From: Fragilaria crotonensis
Taxonomy: Eukaryota; Bacillariophyta; Fragilariophyceae; Fragilariales; Fragilariaceae
DNA length: 37,406 bases
Assembly: GCA_022925895.1 (NCBI GenBank)
Contig: JAKSYS010000619.1
Coordinates: 1-37,406 of the forward strand
Direction of reading: 5' to 3'
In this document: positions 34,701 to 37,406 of the stretch, piece by piece
Numbering within the stretch: position 1 is the stretch's first letter
Layout: every line of letters begins with the position of its first letter
Translations under genes and position numbers: made by a program
Notes under the pieces: generated by a model
Told to the model about the DNA's origin: nothing
Seen by the model: only the letters and a program-made list of their open reading frames with translations
Database searches by the model: none

Positions 34701-36229
34701 GGCAGTGTGAGTAGGACATGACGTACGTGTGAGTTCAGGCATGTACAAATGCACGCTACGTCTACTACTCAGCGCAGGCGGCGAGTAGATAGAGGTATTG
34801 GCTGACATGTTAACTACAGCAAGGACATTTTCGCAAATGTCGTCGTTGAAGTTGGGGTTAACGGCATTTTCGATTCCGGGATCGCGCTCGGACATCGGAC
34901 CAATGCCGTCGTTGTGACCGGGGCCATTGATGGCGTCACCGTGGACGGGGGTGTTCTCGTCGGGGAGACTGGTGACTGAAATGCCGCGAGTGCGGCCGGA
35001 GGTTGTGCTGGGCGGAGTCCCAGGGAAGAACACTCTGCCGCGGTGTATGACCGCATTGATGCGGTGTGGGTAGAAACGGGTAGCGTGCCCAGGCGTAGAA
35101 GGGCAGTACTCGCGGAAGAACTGTTCGTCTGTCGTAGAGACCGCCGTAAAAACAGTACCAGGAGGAAAACCACATGTTCTGGCGTCGCGGGTGTATACTC
35201 GTTGTCGGCGCCATACATGAATTTGCGTTTTTTGGAATGGTTGTCATCCATTTCTGCCGTCACTGTTTCGTCTCGTTCTCCGCCAATTTCTGGCGGATTA
35301 AGGTCAGTGAGGTCTTGTTCGAGAGCTCTTTCGTCGCCGGAGAGGATGGCGTCGTCAGAATTCTCGGGGAGAGCGTCTTCGGGGAGCACGGTAGTGAAAC
35401 GTGCGTTTTCTTGAAATAACTTGATGGGCTTCGCGGTTTCGACGATTTCTCTACGAGTAATCGTCGGATTGCGGATTGGAGAAGTGCATTGGAAAGCACT
35501 TTCGGAGACGGTTCGAATGGTACCCTCTTGTCGTTGGAGAGTCTTCGGCGTTGAAAGCCGGGATCTTGAAAGAGTCGCATTTCACGACTTCATTGTAGTG
35601 CTTGTTCTTGATGATTGCGACGTTGGTATCAAAGCTAACACGTTGTTTCTTGATAGGCCTTTCGTAGGAGGCGAGTGGGGAGTCTTCTTGGCGCGGGAGG
35701 GAGGTGGGAGGAGTGTTATTGCGCGCGTCGTCGTCATTGTCGTTTTTGGGTTCGGCGGCTTCGATGTCGTTGGTGGCGCCGTTTGCGTTGGAAATAGAAT
35801 GGGAGCGACCCATTTCGGTAGATCCTGCTTCGTTGGAGGGTTTGCAGGCGTAGGTAACCCTGGTCTTGGTGTCTTGGGCGCGTTCTTGCTCGACGATTGC
35901 AAGGAAACGCGAGATCTCGGCGGACTCTTGTTGAGGAGTCAGGGCCGTGCGAGCGCGCTGAAAATCGCCTGGAGCCTTGTTGGTGCTCTTCTTGGGCGTG
36001 AAGGTGTTAGTTCCAGCTGTAGGATAAGTGTTAGTGAAGTGGTTAGAAGTTGCAGCATAGATGTTTGAAGTGTTGCAAGGTAGAACAGCATTTTGAGTGC
36101 ATCAAAAGGAGCTGCAAAATCGCCGTCGGCGGCGACGTAGTTCGCCATGTGCTTCGTAGGTTTCACACAATGGGCGGAGGGAGGGTTGGCCTTGGTTGGA
36201 GGCGAACGGGTGGGCGCTGGGTTGGCCAT
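31787..36229 (-). CDS. Unrecognised N-terminal extension upstream of Gag
   Basis: About 1,480 codons of protein-like sequence precede the recognisable Gag. The start is MANPAPTRSPPTK. Later parts include an acidic, Asn/Asp-rich segment (about 35690-35760), a basic KKQRVSF patch (about 35640-35660), and a longer folded-looking stretch (33761-32499) rich in Pro, His and aromatic residues, with few charged repeats. Before Gag comes a Pro/Ser/Thr/Glu-rich linker (about 31800-31930). I recognise no protein family, and it shows no envelope-like membrane segments. It could be an extended structural Gag, an extra element protein, or captured host sequence; continuity with Gag in the inferred frame favours the first. 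It contains the first seven or eight of the frame changes. Confidence 0.6.
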
Positions 36230-36322
36230 GGTGAGTGTTGCAAAAGTTGAGGATGAAGTGTTAGTTGGGTGAGAACAGTTTTGCAAAAAAAAGTGAGCGC
36301 AAGGAATGAGAATTTCTTTTCC

Positions 36323-36425
36323 CCAGCAGTAGGGACATGTACTGCTGGTATTGGGTGAGGGCTGGAATGAAAAAGAACAAGGGTTAGAGCAATTTAAATC
36401 GGTGCTAGGCACCAGATTTAAATTG
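36323..36425 (-). promoter_or_regulatory. Two hairpins in the retrotransposon RNA leader
   Basis: Between the primer-binding site and the ATG at 36229 there are two strong stems: 36390-36405 with 36409-36425 (16 bp, one bulged base, 3-nt loop) and 36323-36331 with 36340-36348 (9 bp, 8-nt loop). Their place in the untranslated leader fits packaging, dimerisation or priming control, but function is inferred only. Confidence 0.6.
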
Positions 36426-36484
36426 AGACAGGTCGGAGTTTCCGGGGAGGGAACCCGGCGACCGGTCAGGATATGGGCCAGGAC

Positions 36485-36502
36485 GGGTCTGGCGAGCAAC
36501 CA
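36485..36502 (-). other. Primer-binding site
   Basis: On the minus strand TGGTTGCTCGCCAGACCC follows the last LTR base directly. TGG pairs with a tRNA CCA end, so the primer would end GGCGAGCAACCA. It is not the plant-type initiator-Met site (TGGTATCAGAG); the tRNA was not identified. Confidence 0.7.
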
Positions 36503-37404
36503 TGATATGGTTCGGGTTAACGGAACCTAGCGACGCGCAGGTCGGCATAGGGTTCGGGTTAAGAACCAGGACGTAACCGTTACGGGGTACGCCCCCAGTA
36601 GGTAAGTGTCTAGTACGACACTGACTACTGCTCAGTTCATCTATAAACGGTACAGCTACGCAGTGCTGTCTACCGCTACAGATAACGATACATGTACTAT
36701 CTGTCGTTCTATCGCTACACGTATGTGCGAGAGACTGACTAGTATAAATATCGCGTGTCGTATAGTGGGCACTGTCTATTAGTTTATCGTTATGTACAGT
36801 AACGGTAAACTCAGACGTGCGCGTACTATCGACGGGCAGAGGAAGTTGTGTGCGAAAGGTACTGTTGTACCGGTCGCCGTGTTGTGTTGTGTTGTCGTTA
36901 TTGTTGTAGTGAGTACCGTCGTACTCACTACGTATATTTGTACAGCACGGTATGTATGATGTCATGACGACGGCGGGTAAAAACGCGTCATGGTCGATCA
37001 TCATCATCGTGCGAAAAATATGTGCAGTAAGTAAAAAGGTGAGTGACACTAAAATATGAAAAATTGACAATTGTGGGAAGAAATGAAGGGCGACCGAAAT
37101 GAGAGGTCTGATTGAAGGGGAGTGTTCCTTGGAACAATCAGGAACACTCCTCATATCAATCACGGTCAGCAGCGTACGGCTGCGTTGTTTTTCGTAAACG
37201 AGGCGTTGAGCGTCGTTTGAAAATCAATGTACAAACTCGAGGAACGAGATGAACATGATTTGAATCGACGTGAGTTTTGATTCCAGTCGTGCAGTGTCGC
37301 ACTGGTTACTGGAGCACGGATGTAATGTTTTACTGTGCATGCGAGCGACAGTTTAGGGATAGGGATAATAGAAAAATATGTAGGGCGATACGGAATGTTT
37401 AACA
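36503..37404 (-). repeat. 5' LTR of the copia element (902 bp)
   Basis: It has the same length and ends as 25391-26292; no mismatch was noticed in the stretches compared by eye. As the 5' LTR it should carry the element's promoter in U3 (right side) and drive leftward transcription. The two bases after it (CA) are the only visible part of the right target-site duplication. Confidence 0.95.
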
Positions 37405-37406
37405 CA

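Larger units (their letters stand above)
26304..36229 (-). pseudogene. Giant Gag-Pol polyprotein frame with about 16 frame changes
   Basis: Reading from the ATG at 36229 (CACCATGG context) to the TGA at 26304, protein-like sequence continues without a gap but moves between the three minus-strand frames. Frame changes were located near 36091, 35500-35640, 35162, 34594, 34475, 33776, 32524, 31934, 31420, 31343, 30213, 29792, 29450, 29320, 27732 and 27085. Thirteen equal the loss of one base, mostly at short mononucleotide runs; three go the other way. The neighbouring BEACH gene has no such break in over 9 kb, so either this repeat carries uncorrected sequence errors or the copy is defective. 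About 3,300 codons in total, against roughly 1,300-1,500 for usual copia Gag-Pol. Confidence 0.75.
25391..37404 (-). mobile_element. Ty1/copia LTR retrotransposon (diatom CoDi-like), 12,014 bp
   Basis: The element is complete: 902-bp LTRs with 5'-TG...CA-3' ends at both sides, a primer-binding site and a polypurine tract on the minus strand, and protein domains in copia order (Gag zinc knuckle, protease, integrase, reverse transcriptase, RNase H). Integrase before reverse transcriptase separates copia from gypsy. At 12 kb it is about twice a typical copia element because some 4.4 kb of coding-like sequence precedes Gag. The LTRs have the same length and I found no difference in the parts compared, so insertion looks recent, yet the internal frame is broken many times. 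Transcription runs right to left. Confidence 0.93.

Noticed and set aside
35421-36068. Long + strand open frame (215 codons)
   Set aside because: It is antisense to the protein-like minus-strand extension of the retrotransposon, and its Val/Gly-rich composition is that of a shadow frame.
31787-36229. Second transposon nested in the copia element
   Set aside because: No terminal repeats, target duplication or transposase were found at its borders, and the reading continues into Gag.
1-37406. CRISPR array, rRNA or bacterial operon signals
   Set aside because: No regularly spaced direct repeats, no rRNA-like sequence, and the genes have spliceosomal introns.

Overview
The window looks like nuclear DNA of a diatom, most likely a pennate species such as Phaeodactylum tricornutum. 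The genes carry short GT-AG introns (mostly 58-116 nt). One gene starts with a signal peptide followed by an A-F cleavage site, typical of diatom plastid targeting. The right third is a Ty1/copia-type LTR retrotransposon of the kind abundant in diatoms. The intergenic DNA is rich in GTAC-containing tracts. The species call is an inference; the eukaryotic, diatom-like character is well supported.

Layout. (1) About 0.5-12.4 kb: a tandem array of phospholipid-scramblase-family genes, all on the + strand. Four intact two-exon genes (500-1439, 4649-5594, 7455-8398, 11153-12065) strictly alternate with four decayed copies. The spacing from each of the first three stops to the next relic is nearly constant (about 180-195 bp), so the duplicated unit was probably a gene plus relic pair. 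Inserted in the array are a MITE-like element with PIF/Harbinger features (2736-3464), a perfect 42-bp inverted repeat (3488-3641), and an opposite-strand gene for a probably plastid-targeted hotdog thioesterase (9460-10272). (2) 12.6-22.0 kb, minus strand: a five-exon gene for a BEACH-WD40 protein of about 3,053 residues (ConA/LamG-like domain, PH-BEACH, BEACH, WD40). (3) 22.6-23.1 kb: a two-exon BolA2-type gene, divergent from the BEACH gene. (4) 23.8-25.05 kb, minus strand: a DUG3-type class II glutamine amidotransferase gene (glutathione breakdown), interrupted by one in-frame TAA unless an 84-nt intron is spliced. (5) 25.39-37.40 kb, minus strand: a 12,014-bp copia element with two 902-bp LTRs, a polypurine tract, a primer-binding site and one target-site duplication visible.

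The copia element is the most unusual object. It is about twice the usual copia size because about 4.4 kb of coding-like sequence, with no domain I recognise, precedes Gag. The whole internal region behaves as one giant reading frame from an ATG at 36229 to a stop at 26304. That frame changes about 16 times, and 13 of the changes go in the same direction, mostly at short homopolymers, while the LTRs look identical. This points either to uncorrected single-base deletions in an unpolished repeat or to a young defective copy mobilised in trans.

No rRNA, tRNA or CRISPR was found. Introns were placed by hand from splice motifs, reading phase and family homology, without transcript support.
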